The position numbers and the translations under genes were made by a program. Under the pieces are notes generated by a model. The model had not been told where the DNA came from. It made no database searches and was given only the letters and a program-made list of their open reading frames with translations. Positions 10,648 through 19,159 of a stretch of 64,000 bases of DNA are shown one piece after another. Position 1 is the stretch's first letter; each line of letters starts with the position of its first letter. This DNA comes from Sphingobacterium multivorum (GTDB taxonomy: Bacteria > Bacteroidota > Bacteroidia > Sphingobacteriales > Sphingobacteriaceae). The stretch is from contig NZ_UAUU01000005.1 in the NCBI RefSeq assembly GCF_900457465.1, positions 62,001-126,000 on the forward strand, read 5' to 3'.

Positions 10648-11262
10648 ATGCAAGATTATAGTGCTACGCTTAAAAAATACATGCCTGAAGAAGCTGCGCC
10701 GATTATATCCAACTGGATTAATCATACCCGCTGCTTATTTAAGATCTCTCGTTCAAGGAGTACCAAACTAGGAGATTACCGTGCACCGTTTAGAGGAAGC
10801 CCACACCGCATCTCAGTCAACCATGACTTAAATTCCTATTCATTTCTGATTACGACGATCCATGAATTTGCCCATTTACAAACCTGGAACAAACACCAGC
10901 ATCGTGTCAAGCCACATGGTACTGAGTGGAAAAATAATTTCAAGGAATTGATGGAGCCCTTCCTTAAATTGAATATTTTTCCAATCGATATTAGCAGTGC
11001 CATTCATCGCTACATGGAAAACCCCGCGGCTTCAAGCTGCACGGACCTTCACCTGTTTCGCACCTTAAAATCATACGATACCGTCAAAACCAGTGCCCTT
11101 ACGGTGGAATCTTTGGAGGATGGCCATTTCTTTAAACTAAAAAATGGTCGTTCATTTCAACGCATTGAAAAGATAAGAAAACGCTATAAGTGCATGGAAT
11201 TGACCAGCAAACGCATGTACCTATTCAATCCAATAGCGGAGGTATTTCTGTTGGAACAATGA
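10648..11262 (+). CDS. SprT-like zinc metalloprotein
   Basis: A 204-residue soluble protein with an SprT-like fold. The zinc motif is HEFAH at residues 72-76, and a third ligand is likely the His in KPHGTEWKNNF around residue 90, which is the usual SprT arrangement. The C-terminal part (VESLEDGHFFKLKNGRSFQ, then KRYKCMEL) resembles the small C-terminal domain of bacterial SprT-like proteins, here with only one cysteine in CMEL, so a zinc ribbon is not evident. Eukaryotic Spartan relatives cut DNA-protein crosslinks; the role of bacterial members is not settled. The neighbour recN is a repair gene, but it is divergently transcribed, so the link is weak. Confidence 0.8.
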   Translation: MQDYSATLKKYMPEEAAPIISNWINHTRCLFKISRSRSTKLGDYRAPFRGSPHRISVNHDLNSYSFLITTIHEFAHLQTWNKHQHRVKPHGTEWKNNFKELMEPFLKLNIFPIDISSAIHRYMENPAASSCTDLHLFRTLKSYDTVKTSALTVESLEDGHFFKLKNGRSFQRIEKIRKRYKCMELTSKRMYLFNPIAEVFLLEQ

Positions 11263-11264
11263 TT

Positions 11265-11298
11265 TTTGATAAATACATTCATTATATTTTTATCTTTG
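11265..11298 (+). promoter_or_regulatory. Bacteroidota-type promoter
   Basis: TTTG at 11265-11268, 22-base spacer and TATCTTTG at 11291-11298, matching the TTTG / TAnnTTTG consensus of the Bacteroidota primary sigma factor. It serves the small membrane protein at 11330; the predicted leader is about 25 bases and ends in an AAAGAGAG purine stretch. Confidence 0.6.
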
Positions 11299-11329
11299 CT
11301 AACTTAGGAAATAATTAAAGAGAGCTTTT

Positions 11330-11743
11330 ATGTTACACTTACACTCGACTATAGCAATTGTATTATTGCTAGCCCTGGTGATATCGATCGTGATCACCCT
11401 ATCAAACTACCTAGGCAACAAACCGTACAACCGTAAAATTGCTTTATTGGGTTTTATCGCATCGCATATTCAATTATTGGTGGGATTGATTTTATTCTTT
11501 TATTTAAAGTATCCATCGATGATCTCTGGCGCCGTAATGAAAGATCCGACATTACGTTTTAAAATCATCGAACACCCTTTGACAATGATCATTGCTATTG
11601 TATTGATCACAATTGGTTACTCTAAAGCTAAAAAGATTGAAAATGCAAAAAAAGCAAACCAAACGGTTGTTATTTTCTATATCATCGGTTTGATTTTGAT
11701 CCTTGCTCGTATTCCTTGGTCTACTTGGTCACTTTTCGCATAG
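11330..11743 (+). CDS. Small four-helix membrane protein
   Basis: 137 residues with four predicted membrane helices: about 6-27, 37-62, 83-100 and 110-130. Histidines occur near the membrane faces (His3, His5, His46, His81). Proteins of this kind in Sphingobacteriaceae are often annotated as cytochrome b-like on the basis of such histidines, but no haem motif can be proven here. The gene has its own promoter and terminator, so it stands alone. Function unknown. Confidence 0.75.
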   Translation: MLHLHSTIAIVLLLALVISIVITLSNYLGNKPYNRKIALLGFIASHIQLLVGLILFFYLKYPSMISGAVMKDPTLRFKIIEHPLTMIIAIVLITIGYSKAKKIENAKKANQTVVIFYIIGLILILARIPWSTWSLFA

Positions 11744-11764
11744 TCTGCGATAATCATACAAAAG

Positions 11765-11791
11765 AAGGCCTCACAGTTGTGAGGCCTTTTT
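11765..11791 (+). terminator. Rho-independent terminator
   Basis: Stem AAGGCCTCAC / GTGAGGCCTT with loop AGTT, followed by a T run; 21 bases after the stop of the gene ending at 11743. Confidence 0.88.
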
Positions 11792-11871
11792 TGTGCCTTA
11801 TAGATCATGAAAGCATAACGGGACGGGATCGTCAACAATGAACTTGAGTTTAAAAAAAGGATTAAAATAAA

Positions 11872-11894
11872 AAAGCCCCAGTAAACTGGGGCTT
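11872..11894 (-). terminator. Rho-independent terminator (minus strand)
   Basis: Stem AAAGCCCCA / TGGGGCTTT with a short loop. Read on the minus strand it is followed by a T-rich tail. It serves the small membrane protein at 11919-12179. Confidence 0.82.
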
Positions 11895-11918
11895 TCAAAT
11901 ATCTTAGTTTACTTTTAA

Positions 11919-12179
11919 TTAGTCACGGTTTTTTCCAAATCCCAAAATTCCGAAAACGGTTTTGAATGCGATAAGTGCACCTACGATCATAGCAATATTA
12001 GCTATTGCGGAAAACAAAAAAGTTTGTTGGCCCAATGCCGTACATACATCCGGTACAAAACGGATAAATGTACCTATTAAACCTAAAGCGATCGCTACTA
12101 CCAATGTTTTGTAGTAATGAGTTTGGTTCGCATTATTATCAGTTGTCTTTGGACCTCTTGGTTGTACAGTTTCTGCCAT
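11919..12179 (-). CDS. Small membrane protein, two helices
   Basis: 86 residues. The first 25 are polar (MAETVQPRGPKTTDNN), followed by two hydrophobic segments at about 26-44 and 55-76, and a short basic tail GFGKNRD. No family is recognised. It has its own terminator and convergent neighbours on the left, so it is a free-standing gene. Composition is like that of the flanking core genes. Confidence 0.7.
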   Translation of the reverse strand: MAETVQPRGPKTTDNNANQTHYYKTLVVAIALGLIGTFIRFVPDVCTALGQQTFLFSAIANIAMIVGALIAFKTVFGILGFGKNRD

Positions 12180-12346
12180 TTCAATTTCGATTTTATTCGA
12201 TACAAATGTACAAAATAATCTATGTTAGAAAAATAAAAATGAAAAAAGCGGAACCACTGTCATTTCATCCCCCAATACTGATAAATTAACCCCGTTTGAC
12301 GCATTTAAAATATCTTTAAATGGCGCCGTATAGACGCTTGAAAAAT

Positions 12347-13360
12347 CTACTCAGCGTCACCTTTACCTACAAAACTATCCAACTCTTTATTTACCTCATC
12401 CAGCAACTGTTGCTCTGTTGGTAAATAAAGCTCATATTGACTGGCGACAATCTGCTTTTGGTCTTCCGGAAGGGTAAATTTGACGACCGCATCGTTTTTA
12501 CTGGCACAAAGTAAGATGCCAACTGTCGGATGCTCATGCGGAAGTTTTTCTATACGATCATAGTAATTGACATACATCTGCAATTGACCGATGTCCTGAT
12601 GCGTTAATTTATGGGTTTTAATTTCAATGATCACAAAACTTTGCAGCAGACGGTTGTAAAAGACCAGGTCAACGAAAAATTCATCGCCCTCGATATGGAT
12701 CCGTTTTTGTCTAGCGACGAATGAGAAGCCATTTCCTAATTCGAGTAAGAACTCTTGAAGATGGGCAATAATGGCTCCCTCAAGATCTTTCTCATAGTAA
12801 GCGCTTTCGCGTTTCAAACCCAAAAATTCCAGTACCATTGGATCTTTGATAATCTCCTTCGCATCAGAAGGTATCTTTTCCTTTTTTGCTACAGCCAGTA
12901 CACTTTCCTTATCGTTGCTAAGCAGCAGGCGTTCATATAGATTAGTATTAATCTGCCGCTCAAGCTGTCTGACTGTCCAATTATTCTTTATGGTTTCGGC
13001 AATATAAAACTCCCGCTGTTCCTCGCTATTAAGACTTAAAAGCAGCTTATACTGGCTCCAACTCAATTGCGTCCACAGTGTAGACACAATTGGAAATGTG
13101 CGATAAAATTGGCGGTACCAATTTAGCTGTCTATACGAAAAACCACTACCAAACTCAGGCTGTAATTCTGCTGAAAGATATTTTATGATGTATTTCCCAT
13201 AATCCGCTCTATCCTTACCTTCCTGCTCCTGTTCAAAAATACGTTGGCCAATATGCCAGTACATCAATGTGCGCTGATGATCGACAGCACGAATCGCATT
13301 ATCTTTGGACTGCGCAATAATTGCCTTTATATCGGATACTAAAGTTTGATCGGACAACAT
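12347..13360 (-). CDS. YhcG/DUF1016 family PDDEXK nuclease-like protein
   Basis: 337 residues in two parts. Residues 1-155 form the DUF1016 N-terminal helical domain (YWHIGQRIFEQEQ, YGKYIIKYLSAEL, FGSGFSYRQLNWYRQF). Residues 165-320 form a PD-(D/E)XK nuclease-like domain with the core FFVDLVFYN, then VIIEIKTHKL, and a QLQMYVNYYD helix. The catalytic-type Asp, Glu and Lys are all present. Members are found beside restriction systems, in mobile DNA or alone; their activity is not firmly established. Here it stands alone, with no methylase or other defence gene next to it. A promoter-proximal palindrome at 13429-13445 may regulate it. Confidence 0.86.
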   Translation of the reverse strand: MLSDQTLVSDIKAIIAQSKDNAIRAVDHQRTLMYWHIGQRIFEQEQEGKDRADYGKYIIKYLSAELQPEFGSGFSYRQLNWYRQFYRTFPIVSTLWTQLSWSQYKLLLSLNSEEQREFYIAETIKNNWTVRQLERQINTNLYERLLLSNDKESVLAVAKKEKIPSDAKEIIKDPMVLEFLGLKRESAYYEKDLEGAIIAHLQEFLLELGNGFSFVARQKRIHIEGDEFFVDLVFYNRLLQSFVIIEIKTHKLTHQDIGQLQMYVNYYDRIEKLPHEHPTVGILLCASKNDAVVKFTLPEDQKQIVASQYELYLPTEQQLLDEVNKELDSFVGKGDAE

Positions 13361-13402
13361 AATTGTTTATTTTATTGGTATTACTTCTGTAAGTGAGCAA
13401 TA

Positions 13403-13445
13403 CAAAGATAGCAAAAAAACAAACAATATACTAAATATTTTAGTA
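13403..13445 (-). promoter_or_regulatory. Promoter with overlapping palindrome upstream of the YhcG-like gene
   Basis: On the minus strand TATCTTTG (13410-13403) is a full match to the -7 element. At the -33 distance lies the perfect palindrome TACTAAA-TAT-TTTAGTA (13429-13445), with TAGT in place of TTTG. A palindrome covering the -33 site is a typical operator position; the protein that would bind it is unknown. Confidence 0.45.
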
Positions 13446-13530
13446 AATAAATTAAAAAATAATTTCCTTTAGCATGTCTGACTTTAAATGTATAATACCT
13501 CAATAACAACCATCCTATGGAAGGGCTAAT

Positions 13531-15711
13531 CTATTGACTTAGATACTCCAATGCTTTTTCCATTACCTCATCCCTACCTTCGCGAATCCCCTTGATACTC
13601 GGTTTGACAATCTCATCAATTTTAATACCTACACGCTGGGTTTCACGTTGATCGGGATAATATATCCCCAGTCCGGAAAGCATTGTCCGCTGATTGCCCG
13701 GTAACTCTATGGAACTGACATTGCCATCAGCACCCGCTGTCGGTGATCCGAAAACCTTGACATTGGAAGCTGCCTGATAAGCCATCACATGATATTCCGC
13801 AGAACTCTGGGTATCTTCATTGACCAGAATAGCCACTTTCCCCTGATAGCAATCATTGGTATTCTCCCCAACTTGTAATGGGCTGCTCATTACAAAAGTG
13901 CCGGGATATTGAAGGCTCGTACTGCTAAAACGAACGAAATCAGTAGGCTTGGTCAACAACAAGGGTGTAAGCTTGAATACTAAAAAATCACCGGGATAAT
14001 TGCGGTTATCAATCACAATACCTTTTACCTTGCTCCAGTTTGCCATATTTTCTGTGATCATCTTAGCACGCAGTAAACTGTGATTGATATACAAAATATT
14101 ATTGTCCAGCATCTTAAAAGGCACGGTATCTCTTGAAGCAGGTTTAATTTGGCTAGAGGGTATCGCAGCAATATCTACTTTAATCGGCCGGCCATCACGC
14201 ACTAACTCACAGGGCACAATCTCGCTATTGCTTGTCACAAGCTTTCGCGCCAGATCACGGTTGGCTACAGCTTCATTCGGTGTACTCATATAAGCCCAAA
14301 GCGAATCTCTGATTTCTTCAATCTTTTTATGTTCCTTACTGATGAGCACATCTCCTATGCTAAGTTTATCTCCGGATTTCTCACTATCAAAAACTTTAGT
14401 TACCACAGCTTTTCCTTCTATCATTCGGATCTCCACCGGCATACGGTACTTGCCATAATAATTTATCAGTCCTTTGGGCATGCTCCAGAGTCCGGTATGT
14501 GCATCTTTTACCTGGGATACCATCTTGAGAAGTGAAAGGCCATAAGAACGATCATCCCGACTCAGGATCATTTCGGGCACAGCGGTCTTTAAAACAGCAT
14601 CCCATTTCGGATCCGTCAGATGTTTATAGGGGGAAAAATATTCGATCATATTCCAAAAGCGAAAGAGCGCCAATAAACGAAACCCCGCATCTGCAGAAAA
14701 TACATTTTCATATTTTTTTTCATTCTTGAAAAGAACATTGCCAGCACCTCCAGCAAAACCAAAATAATGATGTTGATCAAAATTACTGTAGCGAATACGT
14801 CTTAATTTATTCTTGATATCATTGTTAAAAGAGAGACCATCAATCCAGCTATAATCTACTTCATGAACCACATTTTCAAGCTGTGGCTTGGCATAGTTGG
14901 CCGTGGCACCGAGACTGTCTAAGAGCATCGCATAATGAGCCTCAACAGATTTATTATCCTTTGCTCTAATAATAGCGTCAATGGACTTAAACAACTGCTG
15001 ATCCCAATCATATTTTCCTTGCGCCACAGCGGGATGTCTATATTTCAGGAAACCCCATATTCTCCCTAAATCCACTAAGCGTTGATCAATCTCGGGCGTA
15101 GTATTAAAATCAGAAATCCCCGAACTTGCAGGTTCACTGATCCCTTTCGCAAATGGCACAAACATTCCTACTTCTTTGGTAATATCCTTACCATCTACAG
15201 TAATGAGCACATCATCAACCCACATCTTACCTTCCCCAGAAAGAAAAAATGCAATGGATATCCCTTCGGTCTGGTTTGGCACCAATTTAGTTTTCAGCTT
15301 AATATTTTCCCAGTTTTTTGTCCCATTCATTTGGCGGTTAGCCATATTGTCGAAAAAGACTTTGGGATCGATCCGTAGCATCATCGACGCATAAGACCCT
15401 GCGATGATATTCTCACGCTTGATCATCGCAGACACTTCAATGGAATCCCCCTTTAAATTTGATGGTAACCACATCATAATCCCTCCGAAAGCGCTGTTCT
15501 TCTTTATACTTTCAATCCGAAGTGCTCCTTTTGCACTATAATACGTATCGTGATCTATACCACTCTTAAAAGCCGTCGTATCCCCAACCTTGAACCAGGG
15601 ATTTATAATCGGTTGATCAAATGAAAAGTTAAAATTTTGTTGACTAAACACAGGAGTAGCTACCGTTGTTAGAAAAACAACAAGGAAAATAAATAGGCGA
15701 TTAGATTTCAT
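13531..15711 (-). CDS. Secreted S41 family peptidase
   Basis: 726 residues with a Sec signal peptide (hydrophobic to about residue 23, ending TPVFSQQ). Residues 30-175 form a beta-sandwich, carbohydrate-binding-like N domain. A helical S41 N-terminal region follows (GRIWGFLKYRHPAV). A PDZ-like segment lies around 430-470 (KVFDSEKSGDKLSIGDVLI). The S41 catalytic domain has the nucleophile serine near residue 635 in DTQSSAEYHVMAYQ and a downstream GSPTAGADGN. This architecture is common in Bacteroidota and is distinct from short CtpA proteases. Substrate unknown; it probably acts in the periplasm. It appears monocistronic. Confidence 0.85.
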   Translation of the reverse strand: MKSNRLFIFLVVFLTTVATPVFSQQNFNFSFDQPIINPWFKVGDTTAFKSGIDHDTYYSAKGALRIESIKKNSAFGGIMMWLPSNLKGDSIEVSAMIKRENIIAGSYASMMLRIDPKVFFDNMANRQMNGTKNWENIKLKTKLVPNQTEGISIAFFLSGEGKMWVDDVLITVDGKDITKEVGMFVPFAKGISEPASSGISDFNTTPEIDQRLVDLGRIWGFLKYRHPAVAQGKYDWDQQLFKSIDAIIRAKDNKSVEAHYAMLLDSLGATANYAKPQLENVVHEVDYSWIDGLSFNNDIKNKLRRIRYSNFDQHHYFGFAGGAGNVLFKNEKKYENVFSADAGFRLLALFRFWNMIEYFSPYKHLTDPKWDAVLKTAVPEMILSRDDRSYGLSLLKMVSQVKDAHTGLWSMPKGLINYYGKYRMPVEIRMIEGKAVVTKVFDSEKSGDKLSIGDVLISKEHKKIEEIRDSLWAYMSTPNEAVANRDLARKLVTSNSEIVPCELVRDGRPIKVDIAAIPSSQIKPASRDTVPFKMLDNNILYINHSLLRAKMITENMANWSKVKGIVIDNRNYPGDFLVFKLTPLLLTKPTDFVRFSSTSLQYPGTFVMSSPLQVGENTNDCYQGKVAILVNEDTQSSAEYHVMAYQAASNVKVFGSPTAGADGNVSSIELPGNQRTMLSGLGIYYPDQRETQRVGIKIDEIVKPSIKGIREGRDEVMEKALEYLSQ

Positions 15712-15916
15712 AATTGAAAATTTTCATTAAATTAACCATTTAATGAATTATTAACAAAACATTTTTAACTTTCCACAACAATCTTTTTCTCGCTTTCCTC
15801 CGAGATTTTAAAATTTTAGGTTCGTTATAACAAGCAGACAGAAAAGGAAATACACTACAATTTACTTTTATTCTATCATCAAGTTTGACTAAATTCACAA
15901 ACAAGAAGAAAAGCAA

Positions 15917-16260
15917 ATGAAAATAGTAGACAATTATTTATCTGGTTTAAAGAAAGCATACTATAGTAATGGTGGTGAAGAAACCTGGGATCATTTTGAA
16001 CGGATTAAACATGGTGCAAGCAAAATAGATCTAGCGAAACTCCAGGAAGCATTTCCGGCAATCCCTCAGGGACTGGTAGATTTGCTCGAATTTGTCGACG
16101 GGACTTATTGGCGGACCTGACAATAGACTAGCCCTTTAATGAAAATGAGTCGAATAGCTTAATTATAGAACCTGTTCATATAATCAATCCAGATCAAAAA
16201 ATAGCAAGATAAAGCTGATTTACAAAACCTATTGGATGGATGAAGATGTATAAAAAAACT
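15917..16260 (+). pseudogene. SMI1/KNR4-type immunity-like gene, truncated
   Basis: The first 67 codons (residues such as ETWDHFERIKHGASKIDL, FPAIPQGLVDLLEFVDGTYWR) resemble the N-terminal part of bacterial SMI1/KNR4 proteins, where GTYWR precedes the main beta-sheet. A stop follows at 16118-16120. The next 140 bases hold only short open pieces in shifted frames (for example SNSLIIEPVHIINPDQ). Bacterial SMI1/KNR4 proteins are often immunity proteins of polymorphic toxins. No toxin gene is visible beside it. The remnant opens the accessory stretch 15.9-19.7 kb. Confidence 0.6.
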
Positions 16261-16262
16261 CA

Positions 16263-17048
16263 ATGACTGCCTTTACATTAAGATATCCCATCATATTGAT
16301 CCACGGCACGGCTGCTGGGGATAACAGTTTATTTTGGGGCAGGATCCCCAAGACTTTCAAAAAAAACAATATCTCATTTTTTTATGGCAAGACCGATGGT
16401 TGGGGCAGCGTGGCTAACAATGCACAGATGCTGAAAAGAAATCTGTCAGATCTTGCAGAAAAAACAGGTGCCACTAAATTTAATCTCATCGCGCATTCTA
16501 AAGGAGGGATCGACGCCCGCTATTTTATTTCAACGCTAAAGGGACATCAAATGGTAGCCTCCTTAAGCACAATATCCACACCACACTTAGGAACACCAAT
16601 AGCAGACTATCTAATGGAAAAACATCTATCCAGAGATTGTGTTACAAAAAAACTGATCCAACGTCTTTCTTTCTTATTTGGAGGGCAATCTCCCGCACCA
16701 ATCGAACTAATTCGAGATCTCAGTGTAAAAGAAATGCGTGTTTTCAACCAGCTCAACCCCAATATGGACAATGTATTTTATCAGAGCTTTGCTTCGACAA
16801 TGACTAAGCCACAAGATGATTTGTTCTATGCTTTGAGTTTTAAATACCTGAGGCGACTGGTAGGTGAAAATGATGGGATGGTCCCATTAGAAAGTGCAGT
16901 TTGGGGAGCAAACTTTAAACATATTCATGCTTCTCAGGGTATCTCACATGCTGGTATTACCGATGTCATCCGTAAAAATATTGGGGATGTGGATATACCG
17001 CAAATCTATTTAGACATTATTCGTGGATTAGGAGCTTTAGGATTATAA
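16263..17048 (+). CDS. Alpha/beta-hydrolase, triacylglycerol-lipase-like
   Basis: 261 residues, no signal peptide. The N-terminal strand and oxyanion region YPIILIHGTAAGD, the nucleophile elbow LIAHSKGGIDAR with Ser79, a likely acid in GENDGMVPLESA and a C-terminal His in SQGISHAGITDV form a complete catalytic triad of the lipase class related to Pseudomonas/Burkholderia and staphylococcal lipases. The elbow AHSKGG is the usual variant of GxSxG in this class. It lies between an SMI1/KNR4 remnant and a small membrane protein gene, 10 bases upstream of the latter. The absence of a signal could mean an intracellular role or delivery by a specialised secretion system; nothing in the sequence decides this. 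Confidence 0.8.
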   Translation: MTAFTLRYPIILIHGTAAGDNSLFWGRIPKTFKKNNISFFYGKTDGWGSVANNAQMLKRNLSDLAEKTGATKFNLIAHSKGGIDARYFISTLKGHQMVASLSTISTPHLGTPIADYLMEKHLSRDCVTKKLIQRLSFLFGGQSPAPIELIRDLSVKEMRVFNQLNPNMDNVFYQSFASTMTKPQDDLFYALSFKYLRRLVGENDGMVPLESAVWGANFKHIHASQGISHAGITDVIRKNIGDVDIPQIYLDIIRGLGALGL

Positions 17049-17058
17049 CTATTAACAA

Positions 17059-17520
17059 ATGTATACACTATACACGCTGATTTTTTTGATATGGTTTGGC
17101 ATCCCAGGCCTATTCATCTATTTCACGTACTGGATCCTAAAAAAGTCTGGCCGTAAAAAGTTGGGAACTATCGTCTCGATTATTTTAATCTTGCATTTTC
17201 TTATATTCACGCTATACTTGCTATTTGATGATCTATTATTCTCTAAATCTGATGCAAGAAAACTACTCAGCGAACACCATATCACGCTAAAAGATGATTT
17301 TAAAATTATTTCCAATCAAAGTGGCGGCTTAAGAGATTACACACATCAATTTGAACTATCTATCTCCGAAAAAGACAAACAATCTTTTATTGATCAACGA
17401 AGCTGGAGTGACAAAATGGATGAAAGAATAGAAGTTCATACCACTGCAGTAGACAGATATGAAGGTGACACACTACGCGCTAATTATCACGACAAAGATT
17501 CCTATATTTATTCCATGTAA
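17059..17520 (+). CDS. Hypothetical protein with N-terminal membrane segments, possibly cut by a nonsense codon
   Basis: 153 residues with two N-terminal hydrophobic helices (about 5-27 and 36-58) and a soluble charged domain (FKIISNQSGGLRDYTHQFEL). After TAA at 17518-17520 the same frame stays open for another 31 sense-like codons (RPNGKGIVPTF, VSKSKNTLTYEEILD) to a stop at 17611-17613. A single change of TAA to AAA would restore a 185-residue protein. It starts 10 bases after the lipase gene and is probably cotranscribed with it. A lipase with an adjacent membrane-anchored small protein is a pattern seen in effector-immunity pairs, but that is only a suggestion. Function unknown. Confidence 0.62.
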   Translation: MYTLYTLIFLIWFGIPGLFIYFTYWILKKSGRKKLGTIVSIILILHFLIFTLYLLFDDLLFSKSDARKLLSEHHITLKDDFKIISNQSGGLRDYTHQFELSISEKDKQSFIDQRSWSDKMDERIEVHTTAVDRYEGDTLRANYHDKDSYIYSM

Positions 17521-17609
17521 CGTCCGAATGGCAAAGGTATCGTTCCGACATTTATAACTATTCGCGTATCAAAGAGTAAAAACACATTGACATACGAAGA
17601 GATCTTAGA

Positions 17610-17828
17610 CTAATTCAATAACTGGCTGGCAGCCGTTGACTGTCGAACAGCGGATCCTCTTTCCTTGCTATCTGCATCTACAGCACCATTCTCAGAATAG
17701 CCTTTTTTAGTCTTCTCCGCAATTAGTTTTTCAGCATCCTTTAGACGGGCTTCCTCAGAATCAAAGGTTTTACTTTGCCCAGCCGTTCCGTTTCGTCCGT
17801 AGTTGACATCAATTAATTCGCTTACTGT
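17610..17828 (-). pseudogene. WGR-domain protein remnant (C-terminal part)
   Basis: The minus strand reads an open frame of about 70 codons, without a start, with typical WGR-domain sense: VNYGRNGTAGQSKTF, then SEEARLKDAEKLIAEKTKKG and YSENGAV, ending SQLLN and TAG at 17612-17610. The upstream half of a WGR domain, including its usual start, is missing: the frame has no ATG before the sense is lost near 17828. WGR domains bind nucleic acid in PARP-like proteins and also occur with MolR-like regulators. Its stop codon overlaps the last codons of the frame running in from the left, so the two face each other tail to tail. Confidence 0.6.
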
Positions 17829-17887
17829 TTAAATATAATGAAAGTAGCGCAAAAAAACGTATATTGACATTAAATCACAGACAGATC

Positions 17888-18766
17888 ATGCGTATATATT
17901 TCTTATTCAGTTTTTCACTGCTATTAGTTACATTAACTTCAGAAGCCAAAATTTCAACAGTGGAAGAGTATACCCGAATATGGTCCGATCCCCCTTCTGA
18001 CAATATGAAAAAGTACATGATTAAAATGGCTATTTCAGAAGGCTTAGATAAAAAATCCATAAAAATAGAAACCGATAGCTGGGGAGAAGTTATTCTTTCA
18101 GATATGTGGAGAAATACCATTAAATTTAGACGAGGTAGCCTGGGTGAATATACAACCGTAAATAAGAGTGGTATTAAACTGACTATAAAAGAAGACTTTT
18201 CAGGAAATATTGCCGTAAAAGATGAGGATGGAGGTGAAACTACTGTCAGAAAAAACAGTAGCGGCGATTTCGATCTTCCTAATCTAGACAGAAGTCCGTC
18301 CACAGTTTTTAAAAATATACACGGCAATTTAGAAATACGTGATGAAAAAGGAAATGTAAAAACTGTATCAAAAAATATTTTTGGAGGTCTCGACATCCGA
18401 GATAATCAAGGCAATAGCTCAACGATATCTAAAGATATTTTCGGCAATATGGAGATTCGAGATAACAAAGGTAATTCAAGCCGGATAACAAAAGATATTC
18501 TTGATAATCTCACTATCGAAAATAGCAATGGTCAACGTACCACAGTGAGAACTGATATTCTAGGTGGTAAAACAATTGAAGATAACAGGGGAAATCGTGT
18601 TTCCGTTCGAAAAGATATATTTGGAAATTATGAAGCTAGCGACAACAATGGAAATAGTGCATCCATGAAAAAAGACATTTTTGGCAAAATAGTTATTGAT
18701 GATCCAAAAGGTATTTTAAATGACGCAGTGAAATTGCAATTGATCCAAGAACTTTCAAAGAACTAA
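17888..18766 (+). CDS. Secreted protein of tandem 20-residue repeats
   Basis: 292 residues from ATG at 17888, chosen because MRIYFLFSFSLLLV directly gives a Sec signal peptide ending near SEA. From about residue 95 to 285 the protein is built of nine or so copies of a 20-residue unit with consensus xTVxKDIFGNxEIxDNxGNS. The regular 20-residue period, alternating hydrophobic residues and an invariant Gly in each turn suggest a beta-solenoid or stacked hairpins. The last unit degenerates before a short C-terminal helix (VKLQLIQELSKN). No cysteine after the signal, so it is not a lipoprotein. No family is recognised. Neighbours are decayed genes and hypothetical proteins, which gives no functional clue. 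Confidence 0.75.
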   Translation: MRIYFLFSFSLLLVTLTSEAKISTVEEYTRIWSDPPSDNMKKYMIKMAISEGLDKKSIKIETDSWGEVILSDMWRNTIKFRRGSLGEYTTVNKSGIKLTIKEDFSGNIAVKDEDGGETTVRKNSSGDFDLPNLDRSPSTVFKNIHGNLEIRDEKGNVKTVSKNIFGGLDIRDNQGNSSTISKDIFGNMEIRDNKGNSSRITKDILDNLTIENSNGQRTTVRTDILGGKTIEDNRGNRVSVRKDIFGNYEASDNNGNSASMKKDIFGKIVIDDPKGILNDAVKLQLIQELSKN

Positions 18767-18814
18767 TTTTTTTCGAAAATTCACCTATTTTACAAGTGAA
18801 TAATCCAAAATTAC

Positions 18815-19159
18815 GATGGATCAAATATTATCGATTTAATTATAAATGAACTAACAAAACATCCTGAAATATCATACCGCAGGTCAAACACAAATGAGCT
18901 AAATATCTTTTGCACTCCTACTCAGGATTTTGACAGCACCTTTTTTTGAGGAATGATGAAAGGCTCAAGAACGTATTTACAAAGGTTTCAACATTCGCAT
19001 AGTTAAAGATTTTCAAAAGAAAATTAAAATCCCTAAAATTGCAGTCTCATTTCAAGGAAATCGGATTTGATGTATTGATGCTATCAATCCTCAAATGATA
19101 TTAGCGCTATGCAAATAGACCCTAAAAAGGGAAAACGCGAATTGAATAAAAATAAAACG
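18815..19159 (+). pseudogene. Decayed coding sequence of unknown identity
   Basis: Between two intact genes the plus strand carries coding-like pieces in different frames: IINELTKHPEISYRRS and NELNIFCTPTQDFDSTFF, then FNIRIVKDFQKKIKIPKIAV, and finally NDISAMQIDPKKGKRE running into the next gene. They read like one short soluble protein of about 100 residues broken by at least three frameshifts. The order and size recall small immunity-type genes, but no family can be named. The reading is tentative. Confidence 0.35.

Noticed and set aside
12347..13360. Part of a restriction-modification system
   Set aside because: No methylase, specificity or motor subunit gene lies within several kilobases.
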